Below, piece after piece: positions 13,824 through 24,470 of a stretch of DNA of 64,000 bases (the first letter of the stretch is position 1; each line of letters starts with the position of its first letter). The DNA comes from Ischnura elegans (Eukaryota; Arthropoda; Insecta; Odonata; Coenagrionidae). The stretch covers positions 45,613,812-45,677,811 of the forward strand of contig NC_060259.1 in assembly GCF_921293095.1 (NCBI RefSeq), given 5' to 3'. A program made the position numbers and the translations under genes. Under the pieces are notes generated by a model, which saw only the letters and a list, made by a program, of their open reading frames with translations, was not told the origin of the DNA and searched no databases.

Positions 13824-14560
13824 AAGTCAAACCTCTATAAGTGAGAACTGGATAAGTGAGAAACATGTGTGAGTGTGACTCATTGCCAGGTGCCGTCATT
13901 TTTACCCTTGAAAGCCTCTATAAGTGAAACTCCTGGAACCTCCATAAGTGAGAGATTGTTTGGCCGACATCAGATGGGTAAATACGTGCACGCTGTCCGA
14001 CTCGATTTGGAGTGACGGTAAACCTATGTTGCACCCTAATTTTAGATTTTTGTACATTTTGGTTGACGTTAACTTGAATGGAATATAGTCTTCATGACTC
14101 TATCTATTCCTAACACACTATCAAACGGAAGTTAAGAGAAAGATAGTGATATATTTTCGAAGATAATTCCAGAAGTTTACATTGTTGCATCTTCGAATCC
14201 AGCGAATCTTGACCAGCTGCTGTAGAGTCGTTTAAAAAAATTAACAATCATTTTTTGATAAGAGAAATGAGATCAAAAAGAATATTTACAATACCACAAG
14301 AGAATATCAAAAGACATCAACTGATTTCTTTAGATAAACAATGTAAATCGTATAAATTTATAGATAATTACATAATAAAAACATAGATGTGGATTCCCTG
14401 CATTATCCTTCCCTTAATTCCTTATTCGTTCATCTATAAGTGAGAGAGGTCATTCCGGAAACCTTTGTAAATGAGAAACTTGGTTAGTAAGAAACCTCTA
14501 TAAGCGAGAAAAAAATGCATGCCCCCCGAACTCTCACTTACAATTAGCAAGGTTCAACTG
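13824..14560. mobile_element. pogo/Tigger-like MITE, TA target duplication
   Basis: The left end reads AAGTCAAACCTCTATAAGTG and the right end, reverse-complemented, CAGTTGAACCTTGC...AAGTGAGAG. This is the CAGTYRAACCTC-type terminus of pogo/Tigger elements with the first base of the left end mutated. TA flanks both sides (13822-13823 and 14561-14562). The motif TAAGTGAGA or close variants recur at least seven times near both ends, a subterminal repeat pattern. About 737 bp, no transposase left. Confidence 0.65.
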
Positions 14561-14607
14561 TATTGACATGGGGTTCCACACAATGAAGGATCGGAATCTT
14601 AAAAATA

Positions 14608-14745
14608 TACATCTACATAATGCCCTGCGAGCCACTTCTAGGATGTTTGGCAGGGTTGATCAATCACCAGCATGCAGCATACAAGACGATTCCCACATGC
14701 ACACCACACGGCCCAAAAAACGTTATGCATAATAACAATTTATAC
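14608..14745 (-). mobile_element. CR1-like LINE 3' end only
   Basis: Starts with ACATCTACATAATGCCCTGC and continues with blocks shared with 12418-12550 (GATCAATCACCAGCATGCAG, CCCACATGCACAC, CCAAAAAACG). On the minus strand this is the 3' UTR and tail of the same LINE family. The coding part is missing. Confidence 0.75.
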
Positions 14746-15489
14746 TTACACATTCATGCAATGGTAAAACTTACCAAATACTCATGAAGGAACTCTACCA
14801 TTAAATGTAGAACATGCAAAACATGCTCTTAGATATACTTAGAAAATTCTAAAATATGCATTATCGAATATAGAAGTAAGTTTAAAATGGAGTTAAATGA
14901 CACACCATGGTCCTTCTTTGACCCATTGTACGCGCATCGTGGTATCTACAGAGCTGTTAGTCCTTATACCTTCAAGCCTCACATTTTGACAAAATGCTGT
15001 CAGTATTCCGTAAAATTTTCGTTTTTCAACGGGATCGGAACGAGGTAAATTGTCCAGGGGTGTCACCTATACCCCACGCGCACGTTCCTCTTCCGAGCCA
15101 TAGGACTTCCCCAGAGCTTTTTTCTTGCATAATAGCTATTTATGTTTTTTCTCTTTTAGCGGGTAGAGCATTACATTCAGCATGTTAAATAAGGTATTTC
15201 GTGCCTTGAAACCCTAAGTTATTAAGGTAACATCATATATGTTACCGAATGTCAAACAACCTACTTAGAAAACTCCAGTTGAATATTTTTCTCCCATTAT
15301 CAGTTTTATGGTAATGTTGTAAATGTAAATAGTTGGTATCAATTTAATTCGATGGACCTATTGAAAAAAGAACACAACATAATTATATCATTCCAAGGAA
15401 AGAGAAAATATTTCTCACCTTCCACCGTTACTTAGATAAACGCTAGTCCCAACTTCGTTAGAGCGCCTCATTTTTTTTAGTTGTAAACG
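14746..15489. other. Non-coding, nothing recognised
   Basis: AT-rich sequence with short open frames only. Confidence 0.35.
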
Positions 15490-15556
15490 GCTGGTGTCCT
15501 AACACCCCCTGCCACACGTCTTTTAGGCGGCTTGCGGGGTATTGTGTAGATGTAGA
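15490..15556 (+). mobile_element. CR1-like LINE 3' terminus only
   Basis: CACCCCCTGCCACACGTC, then GGCGGCTTGCGGGGTATT and GTGTAGATGTAGAT. This is the terminal about 65 bases of the LINE family present at 10758 and 12418, here on the plus strand. Confidence 0.65.
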
Positions 15557-16079
15557 TTTCCCCGCGCGCCATCTCTCGTTTAACAACACCGTCTCACTCA
15601 TGATTCTTTTATTTCTTCCTCTTCCAAGTCAAAAATATTTTTTACTTCCTTTGAACACTAGCGTTGGCTGAAGTCACATATATATTCAACTAAGTACTTA
15701 ATTAACTAGATAATAGTATTAAATGTCATCTGTTAACTTTCTTCTTGGGAGAAGACCCTGTTGTCTTACAACTAACCAAACTACTTGGAAATATTTACAA
15801 ACACGTGAAAAGTGTCACATTTTTCCATGCCTTAAATGAAAAAGGGTGACTATTACAATCGCACATATGAATACTTTCAAAGTATCATAGGCTCTGTCTT
15901 GTTCGAAATTGTGGATAAATGGCTGATATATTGTGCAAAAAGTCCACTGACAAAAAAATCATTCGCATTGACAGATCTCCGAAGTTTTTTTTCTCCGTGG
16001 ATTTTTCGCTCAATTTGTGCATTGCGGATGACTCCGTAAAGTTATAACCTTGACTAGTGCCGCTATACTTAAATTGGCT
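15557..16079. other. Non-coding, nothing recognised
   Basis: No recognisable coding, RNA or repeat structure. Confidence 0.3.
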
Positions 16080-16300
16080 GGTCTTCGTCTGCTGAAACTT
16101 ATTATCTTGTGTTTAATGAGCCCTATTGAGAGTCCCAGGTTCAAATCCGTCTGAACCCTTTAGGCACCCTCGAGGAAAAACGTTGCAATCCGAGGTGGTC
16201 TAGGGAAAGGAATTGGCTTTCCTATGAGGGAGTTATGGATTTTACACGCCCCACGCGTTGTTTGGTATGAGATCTAACCTCATGTATCCAAACCATTATC
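16080..16300 (+). mobile_element. Possible SINE fragment
   Basis: A B-box-like AGGTTCAAATCCG lies near 16138-16150. Downstream GGTGGTCTAGGGAAAGG and CCCCACGCG look like SINE body, but I find no second copy here and no clear A box. Confidence 0.3.
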
Positions 16301-16408
16301 GTGTTAAATTACTGAATTCGGGAGGCTTGATTATCATTAACGTGACTTTTGCTGTGAATGCAGCTACTCTCCGAATGTTATTGTGATGGTAATCAGTGCA
16401 AATAACTA

Positions 16409-16562
16409 GGGATCGGGTGGGTTTGGTGGCTAGAGTGTTGCCTTCTCATCCTATAGGCATAGGTTCAAATCCTTGCGGTGGCAGAAAATTTTCAGAGACT
16501 GTCCGATCCGTGGTTGAATGTTGTTTGGAGGACAATTCAAGCGCAACACTCCGTCCCGTCAG
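16409..16562 (+). mobile_element. tRNA-derived SINE, 3'-truncated copy
   Basis: GGGATCGGGTGG, A box GGTGGCTAGAGTGTTG, B box GGTTCAAATCC, then CAGAAAATTTTCAGAGACTG and a GGAGGACAATTCAAGCG...ACACTCCGTCC body. A longer minus-strand copy of the same family lies at 26786-27076. Confidence 0.75.
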
Positions 16563-17913
16563 TAATTAATGAACTGCAATAGTCAAATGAGTATATTAAT
16601 AAATTGAGTGGCTGGTTGTTTTGTCACTAGAATGTTGAGTTTCTCTCTGAGACAATTACTTAATTTTGCTCAAAAAGGGTTAATTATTCTAATTGCGTAT
16701 AATGTTTTATTTTTCAACTAATTTTATTCGATTAAAATTTTGTTTAGTAATTATTGCCATTACTATATTCTTATAGTATTTTGAAGTGGTTATTTTGCGT
16801 TACTTTTTATTCATTATGCATGGGAAAATGTTACTATGATGAATCATAGATGATCTGCTTTTGTTTAAAACTATTTTGTAAAATCTAATGCCGAGCATTG
16901 TCTTATTTCATTGAATGGCAACTCCTACATTTTTTTATTCTCTTCTTTTTTATATTCTGGAGTGCCTCATTTCACTGACTAGGTATCTATGTATTCAGGT
17001 GTAATTTTTGGGCACTGAAATAAATATGTTTATTATTATTATTTTTGCCTTTTGTGCAAGATACGTATGTATTTCAAGACAAGTATGGGGAAATAATAAG
17101 CTCCTTTGAGGAGTGAACCGTCTCTGAAGATCGGTAGTTTCATTTCAACCGCTGCCCCAACAGTCGCACCTGTTTGGGGGAGGCGTTACTAACGCTGACG
17201 AGTCCCGGAGTGGAAATTCACAATGGCCTCCTTTTAAAGCACTTCGGCGCAATAATGAAACTGGAAACCATGCCTGGAAAACACGCTCTCGTCCCAAATC
17301 CTTCGCTGAAAAATGCCCTCCGGGGCAAGCGGGGGCCGTGGCAGAATGGCCGTCAGGGAATTTGCACGGGCACACAAAGAGATGAACCCAGTGGTGGCTT
17401 CTTGGGATTCCATATGAGCGAAAAAAGAGCCAACTGTCATCACATGCCACCGCCAGTGATAATTATTTCTTAAAGCAGATTTGAAGGGAAAATGTAGGAC
17501 TGATGACGTGTTTCGTATTTGGGGCCTTCTTGGAAACGCGAAAATAAAATACCATAATTCGTCCGAGATCAGAACAGTGGCTTCTAGATAATCATAATTT
17601 AATAGTAAACATTGTTTGTTAAACTGATGAAATAAGAACTGTATGTGGGGTCCTTACTCCGTCACAGATTGTCAGTGGAAATTAGGTCAACCGAGTGTTA
17701 GGAATACGTTTCCCTTTCGAATATTACCTATTGGGAAGGCAATAGCCAAGAATAACTTCGGAGGGGATCACCTGTGAATATCGAGAGGTGTTGAGTCGGA
17801 GGGTGTATCTGCGTTTAAATCTGTATATTCCAATCATATCGGGGGGTTTGCGCGTTATAGACTACGCTATCCAACGCTACGGCCACAAGATACCCGGTTG
17901 GAGGCTCAACTGG
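16563..17913. other. Non-coding, nothing recognised
   Basis: Mostly AT-rich. Near 16930-17050 a (TTA)n-rich AAATAAATATGTTTATTATT tail looks like the end of an old retrotransposon. 17140-17470 is somewhat GC-richer, with overlapping open frames on both strands that match no family I recognise. Confidence 0.3.
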
Positions 17914-18264
17914 AATTTAGCACCCAATTTCAGGCCTCTGATACTAATGTCCATCATGATTGGGGTATTTTTCCTGACCTTAATAAGAAATAATAATCAT
18001 GATTTTGTAATGTTCATCACTGGTCAACAGTCCTAAATTGGTTGGACGCAGCTCTCCACTCAGTTCTCTTATCGGCTAATCTGTTCATACTTACGTATTT
18101 ATTCTCTTTCGCATCCTTTTTTCCCTGTTCCACATATTTTTTTCGAGGTGTTCCTTCTCCGTTCTTGCATTCCACTTGTCCCTCGATGACTGTCTTCATC
18201 AGACCATCATGTCTCAAGATATGGCCCATACGGTTGTTCCGTCTTCTTTTCAAGGTTTCAATAG
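17914..18264 (-). mobile_element. 3' end of an endonuclease/RT-type (RTE-like) LINE with shared 3' flank
   Basis: On the minus strand about 18264-18017 encodes the C-terminal tail of an endonuclease/reverse-transcriptase LINE (RMGHILRHDGLMKTVIEGQV, PRKKY, NRLADKRTEWRAA). The ~100 bases beyond the 3' end (17914-18014) are also found, nearly identical, beside the copy at 26262. Other 3' ends of the family are at 26072, 32836, 37332 and, on the plus strand, at the end of 33793-36215. Confidence 0.8.
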
Positions 18265-19099
18265 GCTTCAAGTGTGGTGCCACTTCAACGTGTAGCACAC
18301 AAGATGCGATGCTATTTAGAGCAAGAGCGGACAACTCCTCATGGAAAACGAAGAAAAATGGAAGGGAGGGAAAAAATGGTTGGAAGAGTCCATCATCACC
18401 TATCAACAATTCTAAGGTTGGTTTGTTGCTCTCTCATGCTAATGAACGGTACTCAATACCAAAGGGGGGTTCCGTTTTTAGAATGATGGGATCCTTTTCG
18501 TTTGCTACCAAGATATTGGACCGTCTTTTATTGACGAGGTTCATAAAGAAAAGGCATCACTTTTGCTCGACTGCTCTTACTTTGTCTTTTTTTCCCGAGG
18601 CATTACTGGTTGAAAGCCTCCTCTGTCATCTTGAAGCCTTCAGGCTGTATAGAATAAACCTTTAGTTGACTTCTACCTGTATCTTAAATATAAAAGTTTT
18701 ATCTTCGCGTAAACTCTAGACTAAAATTTTCATGATTAAAATAGAGGCAAATGCTGATAAGGGTCTACTCTAATGTATACACAGAAATTTGCTTGGCGAT
18801 TGTGCAAACTTGTGAATTGTAAAAAAGACAAAGAAAAGAGAGAAAAAAATAGTGATAGAGGTTGTGTGGATTTGATATATCTTTTTGATCCGTATGAGGA
18901 AGTGTCTAATAATCTCGTTTATACAACGGATGTCCTCACGTTCTTCGTTACCAGCATATCCCCGAAAAAACGCGTGGACTCGCGGACTAACCAACATAAC
19001 ACGTACTTCCAGATACCTACTGCCGGTTTTCAATGGTTGGCGCTTACGCGCCCAGGAAAATTGGAAATCCATCAAATAACGAACGGTAGTTAATTCTCA
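18265..19099. other. Non-coding, short LINE scrap
   Basis: 18390-18445 contains CATCACCTATCAACAATTCT and TGGTTTG, a short piece of the same LINE 3' end as 17914-18264. The rest is unrecognised, AT-rich and without a credible gene. Confidence 0.35.
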
Positions 19100-19975
19100 T
19101 TGAAAATCATAGAGCGGAGTTCAAGTTCGGCTCCAAATACTTCAATGGACAAGAATAGATTGTGCGAAGAGATGAATGTACTAATGATCCTGAAATGGTC
19201 ATATTCCTTCGGTCTCTTGTCTGTGAGAATAGGGATGATGATGTTCCTCTTGAAGTCCCATTGTATGCTTCCTGTTGTGTACATGTCGCAGATGGTTTTG
19301 CAAAGTAGAGCTTATGTTGCAGAAAAGTTTCTCGGGCTTTCCACCGGTTGATGTCGTCCATGTCTCCCAAGCAAGCAACCGGTTGATGTCGTCCATGTCT
19401 CCCAAGCAAGCAACCGGTTGATGTCGTCCATGTCTTGGGAGACATGGACGACACTTGGGTGGATAACCCGAGAAACTTTTCTGCAACTGATACGCCGGGA
19501 AAACCTATGATCATAGAGCTTATGTCTTTTCCTCTGCATTTTTAATAATATCTGACGAACATCGTTAATTCCAGACGACTTATGCACCCGTGGATATTTT
19601 ATTGCGCCATCAAATTCGGATCTTAGGCTTGAAGTTCCCATGTCATCTTTTTTGATTTCACTTTCCTCTTCAATCATTTGCGGTGCAAGATCATCTCCGT
19701 GACGTTACTCTTCCAGGTATTCCATCCCTTTAATTTGTCTGCATTTTTAATCTAGAGATCTCCGTTCTTGCTCTCAATGGCATTGCAGCTTACGCTCTGA
19801 TCTCTGAAGTGGTTCCTCACAAATGTGTGGGCAGATTCTCCTTTTCTACGCGAGAGGACGTTCTGCATATCTTTGCAGATATTCTTTAACCACATATCTC
19901 TAGATTTCCTCACTTTGCGACTTATTTCGTTCAGCATATTCTTGTAGTTAAGCCGGTTTTCTTCGGTTTTTGCCT
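19100..19975 (-). mobile_element. RTE-like LINE fragment (EN-RT linker and RT fingers), interrupted
   Basis: Reading from 19975 downwards: NMLNEISRKVRKSRDMWLKN, then NHFRDQSVSC and, after frameshifts, the DIPAEL-like entry to the reverse transcriptase. It resumes at lower coordinates with KTICDMYTTG and WDFKRNIIIPI, then degenerates. The matching part of the element at 33793-36215 reads NAGDKV...ETICDMYSAG. A foldback element (19318-19513) separates the two halves. Removing it with one copy of its 12-base target duplication restores gap-free alignment to the 34-kb copy. Confidence 0.75.
19318..19513. mobile_element. Foldback element with internal 35-bp tandem repeats and 12-bp target duplication
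   Basis: Inverted arms at 19316-19345 and 19458-19487 (GTTGCAGAAAAGTTTCTCGG and its reverse complement). Inside is a 35-bp unit starting ACCGGTTGATGTCGTCC at 19343, 19378 and 19413. The third copy is broken off and followed by an inverted piece (TGGGAGACATGGACGACA). TAGAGCTTATGT occurs on both sides (19306-19317 and 19514-19525). It sits inside a LINE fragment. The open frames across it are repeats, not genes. Confidence 0.75.
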
Positions 19976-21171
19976 TCTAGTACTTTCTTCACTCTTTTAT
20001 GAGTCTAAAGGCCATTTTACTCAGAGAACGTCATTGCGCAATCTGACGTACGCACGAATGCCCAGTCAAAATTTATTTACAAAAGTCGACGTTCAAAACG
20101 GTGAATTACTGGAACGCATGTGAGAATGCATGGATGCGAGATGGCAAAATAGCTCCTAATCTAATTCCGAGCTCGCATTCTCGTAATTTCAAAAATGCTT
20201 TCACTGCTAACCTGCGCAATAACATGCCCGGTTTAAAACTGACTTCATCCGTGATTCATGGATTTGGCTTTACAGCTTTTGTTTTCCCAGGAACGTCTTT
20301 TGCGGCTTCCTTTATCCCATTTTTAATGTAGCAGTTATACGTTGGTACATATTGTTGAAATTATAAGGGATGTATGGTACATATTGGTATGATTGCCAAT
20401 ACGTATTGCCATTTTGTCGTGAATGACTAAAAATCATTTTTCTAAAGATATTCTTACTTAATAGGCTTCATAAGCTTGTAAACACTTTGTATATTACTGA
20501 TATTTAGTGGTGTTTTTCTAAGTATATGATCTTAAATTAGTTATCATCTATGCACATTAGTGGAAGAAGGCTAGCAAACAAGTTCCGACGGTCATTTGAC
20601 ATAGTAAAAGATAATATATTTTCTCATTCGTCATGCAATAGTTAAATGGTCCATTAAAAATAGGCGGTAAATTAAATTACGAAGCGCATATTCTCTGTGA
20701 CTTAAGTTTCAATTGATAATGTGTGACGTTACTTTTCACCATCACGATTTTCACGGTAATGAAGTCTTAACTCATATTGAACTAAATTCATTCATTCAAC
20801 GCAGGCCATGCTTGAACTCTTTCCAGTGCTTCAATCAGTTCTCAGATGCCTCCCTTTTGGTATTTATTACATGTATTTCAATGTGCATCCGTGCATAGGA
20901 AGTTTTGAAGTTGACAATCATTAATGTTTTGCATATTAAAAATGATTAATTGCCTGCCGCAGATACTCTGAGTCATCGTCAGTACTTTTAAATTTTCAAT
21001 GACACTAAAGGTCTAATGTATCATATATGATCATTATAATGTCTTCAAATGTGTGAATAATTATCAATGTTAATAATAATGAAACAGGGTGAAGCTGCTT
21101 GAGTCGAGGGGAACTAATATCTCCGTCCCGTGAGGGTGAAATATAACCTCGCAGTGTTGAATAAGAGAGTA
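19976..21171. other. Non-coding, nothing recognised
   Basis: AT-rich. No family-level match for the short open frames. Confidence 0.3.
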
Positions 21172-21539
21172 AGGTGCTGGGGGGTAGCTGGGGCGTAGCT
21201 TTTGAATATGATAGCGCAACATCATTTTCAAATATTTTTTTTTGGAAATAAAGCACCAGTGAATGGTTTACAAAAAACACGTATTGATTCATCAACAATC
21301 ATACTAGTGCATCATGTGGCTTGAATGTAATTTCTAACAGTTTACAATTTTTAAAATTAATATTATTTTCACGTCTCACTTGGCCCCAGTTGCCCCACGA
21401 CTTAGGGATAACTAGATCACCCCATGGAAAATCCCATTAGAACACTGCCACCACTATCTGGGGTAAAAGGATCTATCTTTACTCTCTAGTAATTTTGATT
21501 GATCAGAAAAAATATTAGCTTACCCAACTTTTTGAAAAA

Positions 21540-22480
21540 ATGCTCCTTAAGGCCGTTGTACTCGGACAGTTTCTGAGACGTCACGGATTTTCCTTTCAAA
21601 ACACATAATAGAGGAAGCATCTTACCATCAGCAGAAACTAAAAACCATGTTGCTGTATTTCTTCGCCAGAGATGCTTGTTTTGGGTTGGATATTCTGATT
21701 AATTGCTTTCATAAAACTGGTTTTGGACGAATCGTGAAGGAATTCTCGTCACAGCTGAATATTTGGCTTGGCTTCCCTTTAAAACCGAGTTTCTGAACAA
21801 GATCTGTTTATTTTTCTTAAAGTCTTAAATGACCCAAGGAATAGTTAGGTCACAACGAAAGTGCTAATACTTTGAGGCATAGGATAGGCGATTCCTTTTT
21901 CGAAACTATAAAAACCAGTCTGGGTCAGGTCGCTGATTTTTTAATCTGGTTACGAATTTGTTTACAACGATTTAGCACTGTTCAATGTCTAATACCTCCT
22001 CACCAGTTAGTCCAAAGCCATTTTTTAATTTCATTAATTGCCAACTTCCCAGAAAACAGCGCATAGAGGCCCATACATCGGAGGAATTAACAAAGCACGA
22101 CACAAACATCCATGCCCTGGATGACACCTACCCAGGCGGGATCGAACCCGCGACCCACGGTTTGACAGGCGAGGGTTTTACTCTGCTTCTATAGCATTCC
22201 ATAAATTTCTATAACTTCTGTAGCATTGCCAAAAACCTCTTCCTCAGCAACAGAGATATAATAAGTCACACCCCCACCACCCTTACTTGGGCGTTGAGAT
22301 GTGTTCTTTCCCCCGAGTTCCAGAAACATGATGTTGTACAGTACTCCTAGGAATGCGGTAAAACAATGCTGCTCCACAAGTAGTTTTGTTCTCGTTTTTT
22401 ACATCATTTACAGCATATTCTTGGTCTTCAGTTGAGTAGATTAGTCTAGCATTCTTCTGAGTTCTCCTCGTATTTCGTAC
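21540..22480 (-). pseudogene. pogo-family transposase pseudogene
   Basis: The minus-strand frame starts MVRNTRRTQKNARLIYSTED and contains IPRSTVQHHVSGTRG, the psq-type helix-turn-helix at the N-terminus of pogo/CENP-B-like transposases. A frameshift leads to SVAEEEVFGNATEVIEIYG. After an inserted SINE (22060-22190) it continues with GFGLTGEEVLDI, KNQRPDPDWF, RKRN and, near 21600, LVSADGKMLPLLCVLKGK, the start of the DDE domain. Stops and shifts are scattered throughout and the remaining catalytic segment is absent. It lies wholly inside the TA-flanked element. Confidence 0.75.
22060..22190 (-). mobile_element. tRNA-derived SINE inserted in the pogo transposase
   Basis: Minus strand: AAAACCCTCGCCTGTCAAAC, then B box GGGTTCGATCCCGCC (B-box core 22149-22138), then TGGGTAGGTGTCATCCAGG. 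It lies between two recognisable parts of the pogo transposase. Related to the plus-strand SINE at 13614-13806. Its exact target duplication is not clear. Confidence 0.65.
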
Positions 22481-22801
22481 CATTATCTGCAGCTGAGCAA
22501 AATGGTTACGTAGAAGGAATTTTTGAGCTATCGATGAGCTAAGTTTAGTTACATAATAAATATCTCAGTGCAATTTCAATTCAAATTAACATGTGGGGTA
22601 ACTGGGTCCATCATGACCTGAAATTCCACGGCAGCCCAAAATCTCAAAATGGCTCCAAATGAGGTTAGGCATGTTGTTCATGTAACAAAAGGAGAAGAAG
22701 AAGTAGGTGTGTCAACCTGATAAACTCAAAATTTCCATAAATACGCATATAATCTTCCCATGCCCCAGTCACCCCATGGTCCCAGTTATCCCCGAGCACC
22801 T

Positions 22802-23559
22802 TATAAGGTAGCTAACAGTTAAATATTTTGAATATTCTCCCGGAATTGTATTAAATGACTTAACATATATGAATAATATCATCTAAAAATGGGCATGGCG
22901 CCTCACACATTTTTTACTCATCCTATTCTGATGGCAGCCCTGAGTTGCGATGGTAACTCGGGAATGTGTTACCATAGAATGTGTTAACTTGGGAATGGCG
23001 CTACAGTATTCAAAGAAATGTAATACGCGTCTATTGCTAAGATACGATTCCAATAAATTGCTCCCACGAGAAGCATTTGTTAGGGGTGGAAATAGCAGAA
23101 TTCAGGATTCTTTTTCCCTAGACAATCACCCGAGTGTATCTTTAGTTGTAGAATCCGTCTTTAGGTGGTCAAAGGCAGCAGAATATGTTTACATTTATCT
23201 TAAAATGGTGAACAAAATGAGATGCATCTGCCGCTTCATATCCATTATCTCCAACTCATACAGTTTTTCTACTCTTTTTACGTTATATTTCTCATAAGGT
23301 CGTAAAATCTATGTTGCCCTATCTAGATTACTTCTTAATATAGATAGGAGGTACTTCGAGATCACATAAAATATTCTTAATCTCGTTTACAATTCACTGA
23401 GGATAATGAATACCTGGATTATCCTTCCTCATTAATCTCTCATTAAAAAATGTACAGATCTTCCTCCGAATTCCTGGCCATTGAGATGCCTTTTTCAATT
23501 CATTATTCGCGCATTGGTGAATGATGCCCGTAAAATAGGCCGTTTTCGTGGTTTTCATG
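22802..23559. other. Non-coding, nothing recognised
   Basis: No recognisable coding or repeat structure. Confidence 0.3.
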
Positions 23560-24470
23560 GTGAGGGCTTCTTCAACCACTCGTTTGTGGTCGCTACTCTT
23601 CTCAAGGCTTATATTACTCCGGCCGCACCTCGGCTGCCGTAGTTGCTACCTTGCCTTTCAATTCCTGCCTTCACTGCTGTCCATCGCGGCTCCACGACCC
23701 AACCACCCGTTTCCTCCCCAAATAACCCCGTCGGACCGGAACGGGGCGGCCAGAGAGAAATGCCTTGCCGCGCACGAGAAGAATAATGGCGGCCAATCGT
23801 TTTGAACGTCAAACATGTTTCCACGTGTCAAACGCGTGAGACAGTAATTACCATTCCTCGTTCCCGTTGTAGGTCTAATTGGTCGGGCGGGTGGAGAAAC
23901 CAGAATCGAATGGAGCCCTGGAATTATTTTTTTTCGTCCCGATGTTTTTTTTAGTCTTTTTCCTCGCGCGGGGTAAATGATGGGGCGTGGGTGCGTTGCA
24001 CATCGTGCGGGGGAGGTGGTCAACGTGTATGTGTGTATGTATGTATGTATGTAGTGGGGTGGGGAGGGCGATGTTTCGCGGAGCGTATCGTCCGTGCGAG
24101 GTGAATGGGGCCTGGGAGGGGGGCGCCGTCAAAAGGGGCGGCTGTATTAGCCGCGGTGGCGTGAGGGGAGTTGCCGGCTGACTCGAGCGAATTGCCCACC
24201 TCTCTCACTCCTGCTCTCTCCGCTTAATGGACGTGAATAGCAATTGCCCTTTGATGTGTGGCAGGGGGTGTTTTTGGCCGTCCGGCCTCGGCGCCTCGGG
24301 CCTAGTCCTTCAGGAAATGACACCGCCTTTGCGCCGGAAATGTGATCGGGCCACTCGCTTCCTTGGACTCCGTGCAACTCATTCGGGCACCGCATTTGGG
24401 CGCACCAGCGTTGCCTCAATCCCATCTTTCGCCCTGTGGGACGCCGGGCTCAAACATTTAGAATAAGAAA
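23560..24470. other. GC-rich island with GTAT microsatellite
   Basis: GC- and CpG-rich block with overlapping open frames of 60-120 codons on both strands and no recognisable domain. A (GTAT)n-type microsatellite lies at 24026-24053. Composition suggests a CpG island or regulatory region; there is no evidence for a transcript. Confidence 0.35.

Larger units (their letters stand above)
21172..22801. mobile_element. pogo-like DNA transposon, internally decayed, TA target duplication
   Basis: Left end AGGTGCTGGGGGGTAGCTGG; right end, reverse-complemented, AGGTGCTCGGGGATAACTGG, about 19 of 23 bases matching. Both are flanked by TA (21170-21171 and 22802-22803). Further copies of the GGGGTAACTGGG-type motif lie inside near both ends (21370-21400 and 22595-22780). 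The interior carries a pogo-type transposase pseudogene on the minus strand. Confidence 0.75.

Noticed and set aside
17145..17473. Overlapping frames of about 100 codons on both strands
   Set aside because: No family resemblance and no splice or start support; left as unrecognised sequence.
19343..19435. Regular repeats considered as a CRISPR array
   Set aside because: The 35-bp units are head to tail without spacers, in a eukaryotic foldback element.
19107..19677. Minus-strand frames with repeated MDDINR-type peptides
   Set aside because: They are translations of the 35-bp tandem repeat in the foldback element and not a repeat protein gene.
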